64,000 nt of DNA, from positions 1 to 64,000 of the forward strand of contig NZ_CANMTH010000015.1 of NCBI RefSeq assembly GCF_947500765.1, in the 5' to 3' direction. A program made the translations under genes and the position numbers. Shown one piece after another: positions 36,801-46,172 of this stretch (within the stretch, counting starts at the first letter, position 1; each line of letters opens with the position of its first letter). Below the pieces are notes generated by a model. The model was not told where the DNA came from, made no database searches, and worked only from the letters and a program-made list of their open reading frames with translations. Source of the stretch: an uncultured Formosa sp. (lineage in GTDB: Bacteria > Bacteroidota > Bacteroidia > Flavobacteriales > Flavobacteriaceae).

Positions 36801-37601
36801 TTAACTTTTAGTGCTGTATTTTTTTAATCCTTCTACTATTTCTTCATGCATTTTAACTGCAGATTCTGAAAACTGAGTTTCAGAGAACCCTTTCATTAAA
36901 TCTTTATAATAACTATCTGCAGATTGCAATCGTTCTTCTTTTTTACGTTCAATACTATATATTGCTAATTTATAAGATGCATCAAATCTATAATACATAG
37001 CCTCTTCTCTTAAAGAAGATCCAGGAAATTCGAATAGAAAATTATCGAACGATTTAATAGAAGCTTGATAATCTTGAATTGTATTATATTGTTTTGCAAT
37101 TTCGAATGCTTTACGTTCTAATTTTTCATCTAATTCTCTAATGTAACCACTAGCTTCACTTACGTATTCTGATTTAGGAAATCTATTTATAAACAATTGT
37201 AATTTCTCCATTGCTTCTTTTGTGTCTGACTGATCTTTACTATACACAGGAGACAATTTATAGTAACTCTTAGCTGCTAAAAACGAAGCTTCTTCTAATT
37301 TCTCACTTTTCGGGTATGAATCTGCAAAACGCTCAAATTGGTACCCTGAAACAAAATAGTCTTTCAGTCCGTAGTACGATTGCGCATACATGTACATTAA
37401 CTTCTCTGCTTGCGGTTTTCCTCGGTAACTTGGAACGATCTGAGAGAACAATTTATTGGCTTTAGCGAACTCACCTTGATCGTAAAGCTCCTCTCCCATT
37501 TTAAATTTTTTCCCAATATCTGTCGCTTTAAGTGTTTTTTGATATTCACTACATGAACTTAAAACAATAAACGCGAATAAAATGTATAAATATTTCCCCA
37601 T
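36801..37601 (-). CDS. bamD: Outer membrane protein assembly factor BamD
   Basis: A 266-residue lipoprotein with a lipobox at Cys17 (VLSSC), followed by TPR-like helical repeats across residues 30-250, including EKLMYMYAQSYYGLKDY and YRFDASYKLA. BamD works with BamA to insert beta-barrel proteins into the outer membrane. It heads the operon bamD-rpoZ-coaBC-porD. A TAATTTTG promoter box lies 17 bp upstream of the ATG. Confidence 0.93.
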   Translation of the reverse strand: MGKYLYILFAFIVLSSCSEYQKTLKATDIGKKFKMGEELYDQGEFAKANKLFSQIVPSYRGKPQAEKLMYMYAQSYYGLKDYFVSGYQFERFADSYPKSEKLEEASFLAAKSYYKLSPVYSKDQSDTKEAMEKLQLFINRFPKSEYVSEASGYIRELDEKLERKAFEIAKQYNTIQDYQASIKSFDNFLFEFPGSSLREEAMYYRFDASYKLAIYSIERKKEERLQSADSYYKDLMKGFSETQFSESAVKMHEEIVEGLKKYSTKS

Positions 37602-37618
37602 AGTTTTTTAACAGAATG

Positions 37619-37626
37619 CAAAATTA
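37619..37626 (-). promoter_or_regulatory. bamD operon -7 box (TAATTTTG)
   Basis: A minus-strand TAnnTTTG match 17 bp before the bamD ATG, at the head of a four-gene operon. No good -33 match. Confidence 0.4.
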
Positions 37627-37779
37627 AGCTATTCTAATTGATTTTAAAAATAATATTTTTCAGCTAAATTAAAGGATGTAATTAGGTTACAATTAGCTTT
37701 AAGTATATTTTAACTTTTAAAACGGTTACTAAAAAACATGCAGTTACTTAATAGGCAAATACATGCGTATTCAAACACA

Positions 37780-38658
37780 TTAAAACGCTTCTACAAACAC
37801 TTTAATTTTCTCCTTTAATCCAGTCGTAGCCTCTACCAACGGTAATCTAACATCTGCGCGACATAAACCTAAAGCCTCATAAACAGCTTTAATTCCTGAC
37901 GGATTATTTTCTTCAAAAATATACCCAACAACGTCCATTAATTTATAATGAATATCATAAGCCTCTTTAGCTTTCCCTTCTAAACCTAACTGAATCATTT
38001 TAGAAAACTGAGCAGGAACAGCCTGACCAATTACAGAAATAACGCCAGCTCCTCCTGCTAAAACAACACCTAAAGCTAAATCATCGTCCCCAGAAATAAT
38101 TAAAAAGTCTTCTGGTTTATCTTTTAATAACTTTAAATATTGACTAATATTATTACCGGCTTCTTTAACTGCTACAATATTTTTAAAATCGTTTGCAAGT
38201 CTCAATGTGGTTTCTGGTAACATATTAGAAGCAGTTCTTCCTGGTACATTATATAAAATAATAGAAATAGGACAAACTTTAGATATCGCCTTAAAATGCT
38301 GATAAACCCCCTCTTGAGTTGGCTTACTATAGTATGGAGACACAGAAAGTATGGCTTCAAAAGGACTTAAATCTGTAGATTTTATTTCTTCTATTACAGC
38401 TGCTGTATTATTCCCTCCTATACCTAAGACTAAAGGCACACGTCCTTTGTTCGCTTCGGTAATAGTTTTTATTATAGCCTCTTTTTCGGTTTTGGTAACG
38501 GTTACACTCTCTCCAGTAGTTCCCATTACAACTAAATAATTGGTACCGTTTTCTATATTGAAATTAACAATTTGGGTTAAAGCATCATGATCTACACTAA
38601 GATCTGCTTTAAAAGGTGTAACAAGAGCAACTCCAGTACCTATTAATTTACTATTCAT
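37780..38658 (-). CDS. dapA: 4-hydroxy-tetrahydrodipicolinate synthase
   Basis: A 292-residue TIM-barrel class I aldolase that condenses pyruvate and aspartate semialdehyde on the route to diaminopimelate and lysine. The Schiff-base lysine is Lys165 in VAVKEAGN and the catalytic tyrosine Tyr136 in ILYNVPGRT. GTTGESVT (46-53) binds substrate. It follows the DUF6913 gene by 4 bp. dapF, a later step of the same pathway, is at 54.6 kb. Confidence 0.97.
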   Translation of the reverse strand: MNSKLIGTGVALVTPFKADLSVDHDALTQIVNFNIENGTNYLVVMGTTGESVTVTKTEKEAIIKTITEANKGRVPLVLGIGGNNTAAVIEEIKSTDLSPFEAILSVSPYYSKPTQEGVYQHFKAISKVCPISIILYNVPGRTASNMLPETTLRLANDFKNIVAVKEAGNNISQYLKLLKDKPEDFLIISGDDDLALGVVLAGGAGVISVIGQAVPAQFSKMIQLGLEGKAKEAYDIHYKLMDVVGYIFEENNPSGIKAVYEALGLCRADVRLPLVEATTGLKEKIKVFVEAF

Positions 38659-38662
38659 CTTT

Positions 38663-39181
38663 TTAAATTCTTTTTAATATACTTAAGTACTTTAAAAGTT
38701 CCTTTTTAAATACTTCTATGGCCTCTGGATTTACATTAATTATTAAATCGTTTAACCGTTGTTCTTCTTGTAAAACCCCTATTTTAAAATCTACATTAGC
38801 AGCTGCGGTAAGGACTTTTAGATCTAAATTATCTGTAAAATAATAACTAATTAAGGCATCAAACTTTGTGTTTAAAAACATCTCTAATTCTACATTCTTA
38901 ATTTTACCACTCCAGCCTATATCTTTAGGCGAATAACATGGAAATTCACTAGCCTCTATGCCTTGATCTGCCTCTGAATAGGTTATTATTTTAAAACTAT
39001 TAGGTCTAATATTTAAAAGTTTAGATATAGATTTTATGGCCTCTATGTTAGAAACCTCGTCAATATTTAATATAACCCCCAAACTTTCAATAGTTTTTGA
39101 GGTGTTAGAAACCTTACGATTTACCAACATTTTATTAAAATACTTTTTATTAGATTTTTCCCTAAAACCTTTTAAAATCAT
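38663..39181 (-). CDS. DUF6913-family protein
   Basis: A 172-residue protein without signal peptide or membrane segment, mixed alpha/beta. It begins with a basic stretch (MILKGFREKSNKKYFNKML) and has the segments GVILNIDEVSNIEAI and PKDIGWSGKIKNVELEMFL. I match it to the DUF6913 family on overall pattern. No function is known. It is cotranscribed with dapA (4-bp gap), a pairing seen in flavobacteria. A TACATTTG box (39200-39207, minus) precedes it by 18 bp. Confidence 0.72.
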   Translation of the reverse strand: MILKGFREKSNKKYFNKMLVNRKVSNTSKTIESLGVILNIDEVSNIEAIKSISKLLNIRPNSFKIITYSEADQGIEASEFPCYSPKDIGWSGKIKNVELEMFLNTKFDALISYYFTDNLDLKVLTAAANVDFKIGVLQEEQRLNDLIINVNPEAIEVFKKELLKYLSILKRI

Positions 39182-39250
39182 TTATCTTTATCCTTTTTGC
39201 AAATGTAGAAAAAGTATAACCATACTTCAGTAATTTTTTTAAGTTTAATT

Positions 39251-40009
39251 ATGATTTTTAAACAATTAATTGTTTGCATGTGCCTTTTATTTTTGGCAAG
39301 TTGCAAAACTCCTCCTGTTAGTTTAGCTAAAATTGAGGGTAAAGAAATACCTATTTCAGAAGCAATAAAACCTGATGAAGATATATCCAACTTCATAAAA
39401 CCATATCACGATCACGTTATAAAATCCTTAGACAGCATTTTAGCTTACGCTCCAGACACTTATAACAAAAGCAATGGGGAGTATAATACAGCCATAGGTA
39501 ACTTTATGGCAGATGCTATTTATGAAGAATCTAATCCTATCTTTAAAAGCAGAACTGGACATGATATAGATTTTGTTTTGCTTAATAAAGGAGGAATTAG
39601 AGCTCAAATAGCTAAAGGCAATATTACATTAAATACTGCTTACGAAATTATGCCTTTTGAAAACAGCATCGTTGTAGCAGCTATAAAAGGAAGAAATGTA
39701 AATGAAGCTATAACATATTTAAGTAAGGCTAAAACAGCACATCCTATTTCTAGATTAAAACTCGTAATTAATTCTAATTTTAATATTATTGAAGCTTTAG
39801 TTAAAGGACAACCTATAAACGAGAACAAAACGTATTACGTAGCTACAAACGATTATCTTTATAATGGAGGAGATAATATGACGTTTTTTAAACCTAGCGA
39901 TAGTGTTTACGTTTTAAATTATAAATTAAGAAATGCACTTATCGATCACTTTTCTAAAGTAGATACTATTAACCCGGTGATAGACGACAGATTTATCCAA
40001 ATAAAATAA
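39251..40009 (+). CDS. Lipoprotein with 5'-nucleotidase C-terminal domain
   Basis: A 252-residue lipoprotein (lipobox near LASC, Cys18) that contains only the C-terminal, substrate-binding domain of UshA-type 5'-nucleotidases. Landmarks are TAIGNFMADAIYEES, LLNKGGIRAQIAKGNIT, YEIMPFENSIVV and NDYLYNGGDNM. The metal-binding phosphatase domain is absent. It is encoded by the next gene, which starts 12 bp downstream. The two products are likely to act together outside the inner membrane in nucleotide salvage. Confidence 0.88.
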   Translation: MIFKQLIVCMCLLFLASCKTPPVSLAKIEGKEIPISEAIKPDEDISNFIKPYHDHVIKSLDSILAYAPDTYNKSNGEYNTAIGNFMADAIYEESNPIFKSRTGHDIDFVLLNKGGIRAQIAKGNITLNTAYEIMPFENSIVVAAIKGRNVNEAITYLSKAKTAHPISRLKLVINSNFNIIEALVKGQPINENKTYYVATNDYLYNGGDNMTFFKPSDSVYVLNYKLRNALIDHFSKVDTINPVIDDRFIQIK

Positions 40010-40021
40010 ATTTAACGTGTT

Positions 40022-40936
40022 ATGAAACGTAGAGACTTTATACAACAATCTACAGTTGCAACATCTTTAGTTGCTTTAGGAGGACTAGGTTTAACCTCTT
40101 TTACTACTGCTACAAAAACAAAAAAAATAACCATTTTACACACTAACGATGTGCATAGCCATATAGATCCTTTCGGACCTAACGAAGGCAAAAATGCTAA
40201 CCTTGGAGGTGTTGCCAAACGTGCTACTTTAATAGACTCTATACGTCTAAATAACCCAAACACCTTACTTTTAGATGCTGGAGATATTTTTCAAGGCACA
40301 CCATACTTTAATTTTTATGGAGGTGAATTGGAATTTAAACTAATGAGTAAACTTAAATATGATGCTGCAACTATAGGAAATCATGATTTCGATAATAGCG
40401 TAGATGGGTTATATGCACAATTACCTCATGCAGAATTTCCGTTTTTAATTTCTAATTACGATTTCTCTAATACAGTAATGGATACCCATACAAAACCTTA
40501 TAAAGTTTTTGTAAAAGATGGAATAAAAATTGGCGTATTTGGAGTTGGAATAGAATTAAAAGGCTTAGTTGATCCGGCAATGTATAAAGAAACAAAATAT
40601 TTAGACCCGGTTGAAGCCTCTCAAGAAATGACTCGCATATTAAAAGAGCAAGAACACTGTGATTTAATTATTTGCCTATCTCACTTAGGTTATAAATATA
40701 ATTCTGAAGATAAAATTGATGATTTAAAACTTGCAGCGACAACCAAAGATATAGATTTAATTATCGGAGGACACACTCATACCTTCCTAGCAAAACCCAC
40801 TATAGTAAAGAATATTGAAGGAAAAAACATGCTTGTAAATCAAGTAGGATGTTACGGTATTAATCTTGGAAAAATAGATTTCTATTTTGATAATACTAAA
40901 AACAGAGCTGCAGAAGGAACTTCTATTCTTGTTTAA
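40022..40936 (+). CDS. 5'-nucleotidase metallophosphatase domain protein, Tat-exported
   Basis: A 304-residue protein with a twin-arginine type N-terminus (RRDFIQQSTVA followed by a hydrophobic stretch to residue 25). The calcineurin-like phosphatase domain has metal motifs HTNDVHSH, LDAGDIFQGTPY, GNHDFD and GGHTHTF. It ends where UshA would continue into its C-terminal domain, which is instead carried by the gene 12 bp upstream. The stop overlaps the convergent YhhN-like gene by 14 bp. It probably hydrolyses nucleotides or sugar nucleotides in the periplasm. Confidence 0.9.
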   Translation: MKRRDFIQQSTVATSLVALGGLGLTSFTTATKTKKITILHTNDVHSHIDPFGPNEGKNANLGGVAKRATLIDSIRLNNPNTLLLDAGDIFQGTPYFNFYGGELEFKLMSKLKYDAATIGNHDFDNSVDGLYAQLPHAEFPFLISNYDFSNTVMDTHTKPYKVFVKDGIKIGVFGVGIELKGLVDPAMYKETKYLDPVEASQEMTRILKEQEHCDLIICLSHLGYKYNSEDKIDDLKLAATTKDIDLIIGGHTHTFLAKPTIVKNIEGKNMLVNQVGCYGINLGKIDFYFDNTKNRAAEGTSILV

Positions 40937-41702
40937 GATGTTCTTCTCTATGTTTTGTAAACACAAAATTATAAGAGCGTATTTTTAACGCTCTTTTTTT
41001 AGCTTTATTTTTAGTGACCATATAATAAAAAAGAAAAACCAATCCACCACTATACAACAAGCGCTCTACAAGTACTAAACTCCAATCGTAAATATAATAA
41101 TTCCGAATATAGAACAATACTTCAGAAAAGATAAAACATAAAGCCATTACTAAATATAAAATAGACGATTTGGTATCTGAATTTAAATAGACAGCGAAAG
41201 ACACAAAAGCAAGTACTATTAAGGTTACACTACGCAAACCAAAAAACAAGACTTCTGTAGGACTCGTTATAATATCATCTAAAACGGTGTATAACTGATA
41301 TAACAAGTATGTATTTATAACAAACACTACTATTAAATACGTACCCAAGAAAGCTCCAAATTTCACGCCTTTAAACTTTGTTATCACTAAACTTAATAAG
41401 CTTAAATGTGCCGCCAGATAAAACAAATTACTGAATTTTAAAATAGAATTTGGATCAAAGATTACAGATGAAAAATCTCCAAGAAAAGAAAAACAAAAAA
41501 ACGATATAAGATACCCGTTAATGTAGTCGCATCTAGAGAAGTAGAATACAACAAACACAGGTATAAATAGGGGTTTAACGCATTGTAACAGAAATTCATG
41601 ACGAAACACAGTTGCAAAAACATTAACGCCTATAAGAAGAAATAAGACCGATACAAAGATCTTACTATAATTAAATTTAATCCAGTTCTTCAAAATAAAC
41701 AA
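40923..41702 (-). CDS. YhhN-like (TMEM86-type) membrane protein
   Basis: A 259-residue protein with about eight transmembrane helices. Landmarks that resemble the YhhN/TMEM86 family are CVKPLFIPVFVVFY in TM2 and FSFLGDFSSV at the start of TM3. ALCFIFSEVLFYIR in TM6-7 stands where family members have an SD motif. TMEM86B is a lysoplasmalogenase, but activity is not assured for bacterial members. It ends in a basic cytosolic tail. It overlaps the convergent nucleotidase gene. The second YhhN-like gene lies 126 bp upstream on the same strand. Confidence 0.68.
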   Translation of the reverse strand: MFILKNWIKFNYSKIFVSVLFLLIGVNVFATVFRHEFLLQCVKPLFIPVFVVFYFSRCDYINGYLISFFCFSFLGDFSSVIFDPNSILKFSNLFYLAAHLSLLSLVITKFKGVKFGAFLGTYLIVVFVINTYLLYQLYTVLDDIITSPTEVLFFGLRSVTLIVLAFVSFAVYLNSDTKSSILYLVMALCFIFSEVLFYIRNYYIYDWSLVLVERLLYSGGLVFLFYYMVTKNKAKKRALKIRSYNFVFTKHREEHLKQE

Positions 41703-41828
41703 TCATAAGTAGGTTTCACAAACATACAACTATACATCGTATTAATCATACACTTTATCGAAAAAAAAGTAATAATTCGATGAAACACATTCTGAAAGCA
41801 ATATAAAAAAAAGGCGAAAATATCTTTT

Positions 41829-42632
41829 TTACAATTCAATTGCTTTAAATTCCTTATCAGGACTTTGAATAGCAAAGAAATAAAAGAGAGAAAATCCAGA
41901 AACCAACAAAAGATAACAGATAATATTTAACTCAACTTTCTCTGAAGGATACAATACTGCGTATTGAATAACTTCAGAAAACACAACACAAATCGATCCA
42001 ACAAACAAAAACAAAGATCTTGTGTTTTCTCTATACAAATAGTTAATAAACGATACATTTAATAGAATTAAAATTACCAGATTGTATACAAATTCTAAAA
42101 CAATAGATGGTATTGTATCCCCTAAAGGGATAATTTCTTCCTCTAAAGTAGCAGCCCCTATAAATTCAGAAACTTCACTAACCCCTATTACCGTTTCTGT
42201 AGAAGGAGAATTAATTGAAAAATCACCATTTATTAAAGAGTATAACACATAAGAATTTAACAATAACAAAATAATTATAGTAACATTAAATCGGGGAACA
42301 ATATCTCTAAAACGCATACTTTTAAAAATCCCAAAAATTAAAGACACATAAGCTGATATATATAAAAAATTTGCTAAAAAGTAAACTAAATTCTCATACA
42401 AATATTTAGTTTCACTAAAAAAGGCTAAAAGATGAGCCAAAGAAAACAACACTAAAAATGCAGTAAAATATAACAGTTGATTTTTATGAGTTAACAAATA
42501 AAAAACACAAATAAAAGGCACTACTAACGCCATAATAACATTTGAAATACTATAAAACTCAGCATACTGTAAAAACAAATATGATACACTTAAAATGAAT
42601 AATATAATTAATATAAAATATGTTTTTCTCAT
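41829..42632 (-). CDS. Divergent YhhN-like membrane protein (paralogue of the neighbour)
   Basis: A 267-residue protein with about eight transmembrane helices in the same order as the gene at 40923-41702. Parallel segments are VVPFICVFYLL versus KPLFIPVFVVFY, and SICVVFSEVIQY versus ALCFIFSEVLFY. It carries an extra acidic loop (about residues 140-170, VIGVSEVSEF...LEEEIIPLGD) absent from the neighbour. The family match is weaker, and the LGD motif is replaced by AHLLAFF. It appears to be a diverged tandem duplicate. The function is unknown. Confidence 0.6.
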   Translation of the reverse strand: MRKTYFILIILFILSVSYLFLQYAEFYSISNVIMALVVPFICVFYLLTHKNQLLYFTAFLVLFSLAHLLAFFSETKYLYENLVYFLANFLYISAYVSLIFGIFKSMRFRDIVPRFNVTIIILLLLNSYVLYSLINGDFSINSPSTETVIGVSEVSEFIGAATLEEEIIPLGDTIPSIVLEFVYNLVILILLNVSFINYLYRENTRSLFLFVGSICVVFSEVIQYAVLYPSEKVELNIICYLLLVSGFSLFYFFAIQSPDKEFKAIEL

Positions 42633-42721
42633 AAATCTATAATAGACAAGCTAACAAATGTAATTATTAATAATTAAACTTGCAGACTTGGAGCAAGAAC
42701 ACCTGAAATTTAAAAAAATCA

Positions 42722-44719
42722 CTAAACATTTAACAATAATAAGAAATCACTTTCCGACAAAATCTCAATTCCTAACTGCTCCGCTTTGGTACGTTTACTT
42801 GGTCCCATTTTATCTCCAGCAACGACATAACTGGTTTTTGAAGAAATTGAACTTCCTACTTTCCCTCCATTATCTTCAATTATTTTTTTAAGCTCGTCTC
42901 TAGAAACTGTAGTAAATACACCTGACACTACAAATACTTTTCCTGCCAGTGTATCTGTTTGATTGGCTAATACTTGTTCTGAAATCTCTAAAGAAACCCC
43001 AAACGCTTTCAAACGATCGATAATAGCCTTATTTTGTTCTGACTGAAAAAAGGCAACTACACTTTTAGCAATTTTCACGCCAATTTCATCTACATTAACT
43101 AATGTTTCTTCCGTAGCTTGTGCAATTGCATCTATATATTTAAAATGTTTAACTAGTTTTTTAGCAACTGTTTCTCCTACATAACGAATTCCTAACGCAT
43201 ATAACACACGTTCAAATGGCACCTGTTTAGATAGCTCTATTCCGTTAATTAAATTATCTGCACTTTTTTCTGCCATACGCTCTAGCGGAAGTACTATTTC
43301 TTTTGTTAATTCATATAAATCTGAATAATTATGAATTAACCCCTTATTTACCAACAACGCAACTGTCTCTCCTCCTAACCCATCAATATCCATCGCTTTT
43401 CTTGAAATAAAATGTTGAATACGACCAATAATTTGAGGATTACAACCGTTATAATTCGGACAATAATGCTGTGCTTCACCTTCTTGTCTTACCAATTCCG
43501 TATTACATTCTGGACAATGCGTAATATATTCAGTAGGTTTAGAATCTGCAGGTCGTTGCGTTAAATCGACTGCAATAATTTTAGGGATAATCTCGCCTCC
43601 CTTTTCAACAAACACTTCATCGCCTTCACGAATATCGAGCTTTGCTATTTGGTCGGCATTATGTAAAGACGCACGTTTAACAGTGGTTCCCGCCAACTCC
43701 ACTGGTTCTAAATTAGCGACAGGCGTAATTGCCCCCGTTCTCCCCACTTGGTAAGTAATTTCATTTAATCGGGTAGACACGCGTTCTGCTTTAAATTTAT
43801 AAGCAATGGCCCAACGTGGTGCTTTTGCCGTATACCCTAACTCCTCTTGATGCTGAAAACTATTTACCTTAATAACAACACCATCTGTTTCGTAAGGTAA
43901 ATCGTGTCTGTGTACATCCCAGTATTCTATAAATTCAAAAACGTCATCTATAGAATGAACCAATTTAGCTGCACTTGGCACTTTAAACCCCCAATCTCGT
44001 GCTTTTTGTAAACCTTCAATTTGCGACTGAATATTTAAATTTCGTCCTATTATAGTATATAATAAACATTCTAAAGGACGTTTAGCAACTTCACTACTAT
44101 CTTGTAATTTTAAACTTCCAGAAGCAGTATTTCTCGGATTTCGATAAGGTTCTTCTCCAATCTCAATTCTATCTTCATTCATTTTATTAAACCCCTCAAA
44201 CGGTAATACAATTTCTCCTCGAATATCGAATTTTTCAGGAAAATCACCTTTTAAAGTTAAAGGCACCGACTTAATGGTTTTTATATTTGCTGTAACCTCA
44301 TCGCCTTGTACTCCATCTCCTCGAGTTACAGCCTTAGTTAATACCCCTTTTTCATAAGTCAGACTTATTGAAGCACCATCGTATTTTAATTCACACGTAT
44401 AAAACACATCGCCATCTACCATTTTTTTAACACGTTGTTCCCAAGCCAGCAAATCGTCTTTAGAATATGAATTATCTAAAGAATACATGCGGTAATCGTG
44501 AACTACAGTATTAAAATTTTTAGTGATTGTACCTCCAACTCGATTTGTAGGCGAATTTTCATCATGAAATTCGGGATGCTTAGCCTCTAAATCTTGAAGC
44601 GATTTTAGTTTCATATCGAACTCAAAATCACTAATTTCACTTTGATCTAAAACGTAATATTTATAATTATAATCGTTTAATTCGTCTCTTAATTGCTGAA
44701 TTTGTGCTTCAATTGTCAT
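42722..44719 (-). CDS. ligA: NAD-dependent DNA ligase
   Basis: A 665-residue ligase that seals nicks in replication and repair. The N-terminal Ia domain binds NMN. The adenylation lysine is Lys112 in ELKYDGAS, and the nucleotidyltransferase motifs include RGEIVLPFEGF and DGVVIKVN. An OB fold, a four-cysteine zinc finger (CPECNTELV...HYCPNYNGC), helix-hairpin-helix repeats and a C-terminal BRCT domain (about 590-665) follow. Length matches the family. It is the last gene of the GNAT-prmC-LOG-ligA operon, beginning 2 bp after the LOG gene. Confidence 0.98.
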   Translation of the reverse strand: MTIEAQIQQLRDELNDYNYKYYVLDQSEISDFEFDMKLKSLQDLEAKHPEFHDENSPTNRVGGTITKNFNTVVHDYRMYSLDNSYSKDDLLAWEQRVKKMVDGDVFYTCELKYDGASISLTYEKGVLTKAVTRGDGVQGDEVTANIKTIKSVPLTLKGDFPEKFDIRGEIVLPFEGFNKMNEDRIEIGEEPYRNPRNTASGSLKLQDSSEVAKRPLECLLYTIIGRNLNIQSQIEGLQKARDWGFKVPSAAKLVHSIDDVFEFIEYWDVHRHDLPYETDGVVIKVNSFQHQEELGYTAKAPRWAIAYKFKAERVSTRLNEITYQVGRTGAITPVANLEPVELAGTTVKRASLHNADQIAKLDIREGDEVFVEKGGEIIPKIIAVDLTQRPADSKPTEYITHCPECNTELVRQEGEAQHYCPNYNGCNPQIIGRIQHFISRKAMDIDGLGGETVALLVNKGLIHNYSDLYELTKEIVLPLERMAEKSADNLINGIELSKQVPFERVLYALGIRYVGETVAKKLVKHFKYIDAIAQATEETLVNVDEIGVKIAKSVVAFFQSEQNKAIIDRLKAFGVSLEISEQVLANQTDTLAGKVFVVSGVFTTVSRDELKKIIEDNGGKVGSSISSKTSYVVAGDKMGPSKRTKAEQLGIEILSESDFLLLLNV

Positions 44720-44721
44720 GC

Positions 44722-45303
44722 TTACAATCTATCTTTATTTAACCATTTCGGGGCAGGCAATGGTTTGTAATTATTCATCTGTTCTAATAAACCATCTATA
44801 GTATCATCTACAACAACAGCTTCTAAATTTTCTTGTTTTAAAAAACCACGCTCTACCATGGTTTTACACTGCGCTAATAAATTATCAAAAAAACCATTAA
44901 TATTTAAAATCCCAATAGGTTTTATATGAAGCCCCAATTGCCCCCAAGTCGTGATTTCAAAAAATTCGTCCATGGTTCCAAATCCGCCAGGAAGCACCAT
45001 AAACCCATCCGATTTTTCATACATAATCACTTTACGCTCGTGCATATTATCGGTAACAATAAGTTCTGATAATTTTGGATGTACAATTTCCTTAGTTTCT
45101 AAAAACCCAGGAATAATACCCAAAACGTCACCTTCCTGATCTATTACTCCACGAGCAACTTCGCCCATGATTCCAATTTTTGCAGCTCCGTAAACTAATG
45201 TAATATGTTGTTCTCCTAAAGTTTTACCAAGTTGATAAGCTTCAGATTTTATTTTTGAATCGGTACCTGTACTCGACCCACAAAACACAGCTATAGATTT
45301 CAT
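44722..45303 (-). CDS. LOG-family protein (nucleoside 5'-monophosphate phosphoribohydrolase)
   Basis: A 193-residue Rossmann-like protein with the family signature PGGFGTMDEF near residues 100-109 and the N-terminal CGSSTGTD. LOG proteins cleave cytokinin ribotides or other nucleoside monophosphates to base and ribose 5-phosphate. The natural bacterial substrate is usually unknown. Its ATG overlaps the prmC stop (ATGA), so translation is coupled. ligA follows 2 bp later. Confidence 0.92.
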   Translation of the reverse strand: MKSIAVFCGSSTGTDSKIKSEAYQLGKTLGEQHITLVYGAAKIGIMGEVARGVIDQEGDVLGIIPGFLETKEIVHPKLSELIVTDNMHERKVIMYEKSDGFMVLPGGFGTMDEFFEITTWGQLGLHIKPIGILNINGFFDNLLAQCKTMVERGFLKQENLEAVVVDDTIDGLLEQMNNYKPLPAPKWLNKDRL

Positions 45304-46172
45304 AGTTTTTTTATGCCTTTAATCATTCTATTTCTTTTAAACATATCTTGTCGCAATTCTACATGTGTAAATGTATGTTCTTGCAATAAATCGACCATTT
45401 CATTTCCTAAAAACTCATTGATTTCAAAAAACAACAAACCGTCATTTACTAAATGCTTTTTAGCCAATTTTGTGATGGCCTTATAAAATTTAAGCGGATC
45501 ATGGTCTTCTACAAACAAAGCCAAATGCGGTTCGTGATTTAAGACATTGGATTTCATTTGAAGTTTTTCTAATTCGCGAACATACGGCGGGTTTGAAACA
45601 ATAATATCGAAAGGCAAATTAAAATTAGCATTCTTATATGTGTCTACAGATAAGATATCGGCTTGTATAAAACTAACATTAACCTTATTACCTTCTGCAT
45701 TTTGCTTTGCAACTATTATAGCATCTTCACTCACGTCGACTGCAAAAACTTCTGCATTTGTAAATTTATTTGCTAAAGAAATTGCGATACAACCACTCCC
45801 TGTTCCAATATCTAAAATACGTAATGGTTTTTTAATTTTATCTAAATCAGACTCAATAATCCATGCCACCAATTCTTCTGTTTCAGGCCTAGGGATTAAC
45901 ACCGAATTATTCACCTGAAATTCTAACCCAAAAAACTCAGTCGTTTTTAAAACATACTGAATAGGTTTATGTTGTTTTAAAGATTCTAAAGCATCTAAAA
46001 CAGAAATAGCTTCTGTTTCTGAAATACTATAATCTGGTTCTAAGGCTAAAGTAATACGTTTAAAATTGAAATAATATTCACATATCATGAAAAAGAAATG
46101 ATCGACTTCTCGTTTATCATATTCGGCATCTAAAGCTTCGTGAAATGTCTGTTGAATTGCTTTTAACTTCAT
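45300..46172 (-). CDS. prmC: Peptide chain release factor N5-glutamine methyltransferase
   Basis: A 290-residue SAM-dependent enzyme that methylates the GGQ glutamine of release factors. An N-terminal helical domain recognises the release factor (1-90). Then come the SAM motif DIGTGSGCIA (121-130) and the catalytic NPPY at 194-197. The ATG at 46172 is chosen over one at 46190 because it forms an ATGA overlap with the upstream GNAT stop and gives the usual family N-terminus (MKLKAIQQTF). It sits between the GNAT and LOG genes. Confidence 0.94.
   Translation of the reverse strand: MKLKAIQQTFHEALDAEYDKREVDHFFFMICEYYFNFKRITLALEPDYSISETEAISVLDALESLKQHKPIQYVLKTTEFFGLEFQVNNSVLIPRPETEELVAWIIESDLDKIKKPLRILDIGTGSGCIAISLANKFTNAEVFAVDVSEDAIIVAKQNAEGNKVNVSFIQADILSVDTYKNANFNLPFDIIVSNPPYVRELEKLQMKSNVLNHEPHLALFVEDHDPLKFYKAITKLAKKHLVNDGLLFFEINEFLGNEMVDLLQEHTFTHVELRQDMFKRNRMIKGIKKL

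Noticed and set aside
39178..39396. 72-codon minus-strand frame opposite the nucleotidase lipoprotein gene
   Set aside because: Antisense to a well-supported lipoprotein gene, and contains no family motif.
41690..41875. 61-codon minus-strand frame between the two YhhN-like genes
   Set aside because: Overlaps the end of one gene and the start of another. Composition is that of a spacer.
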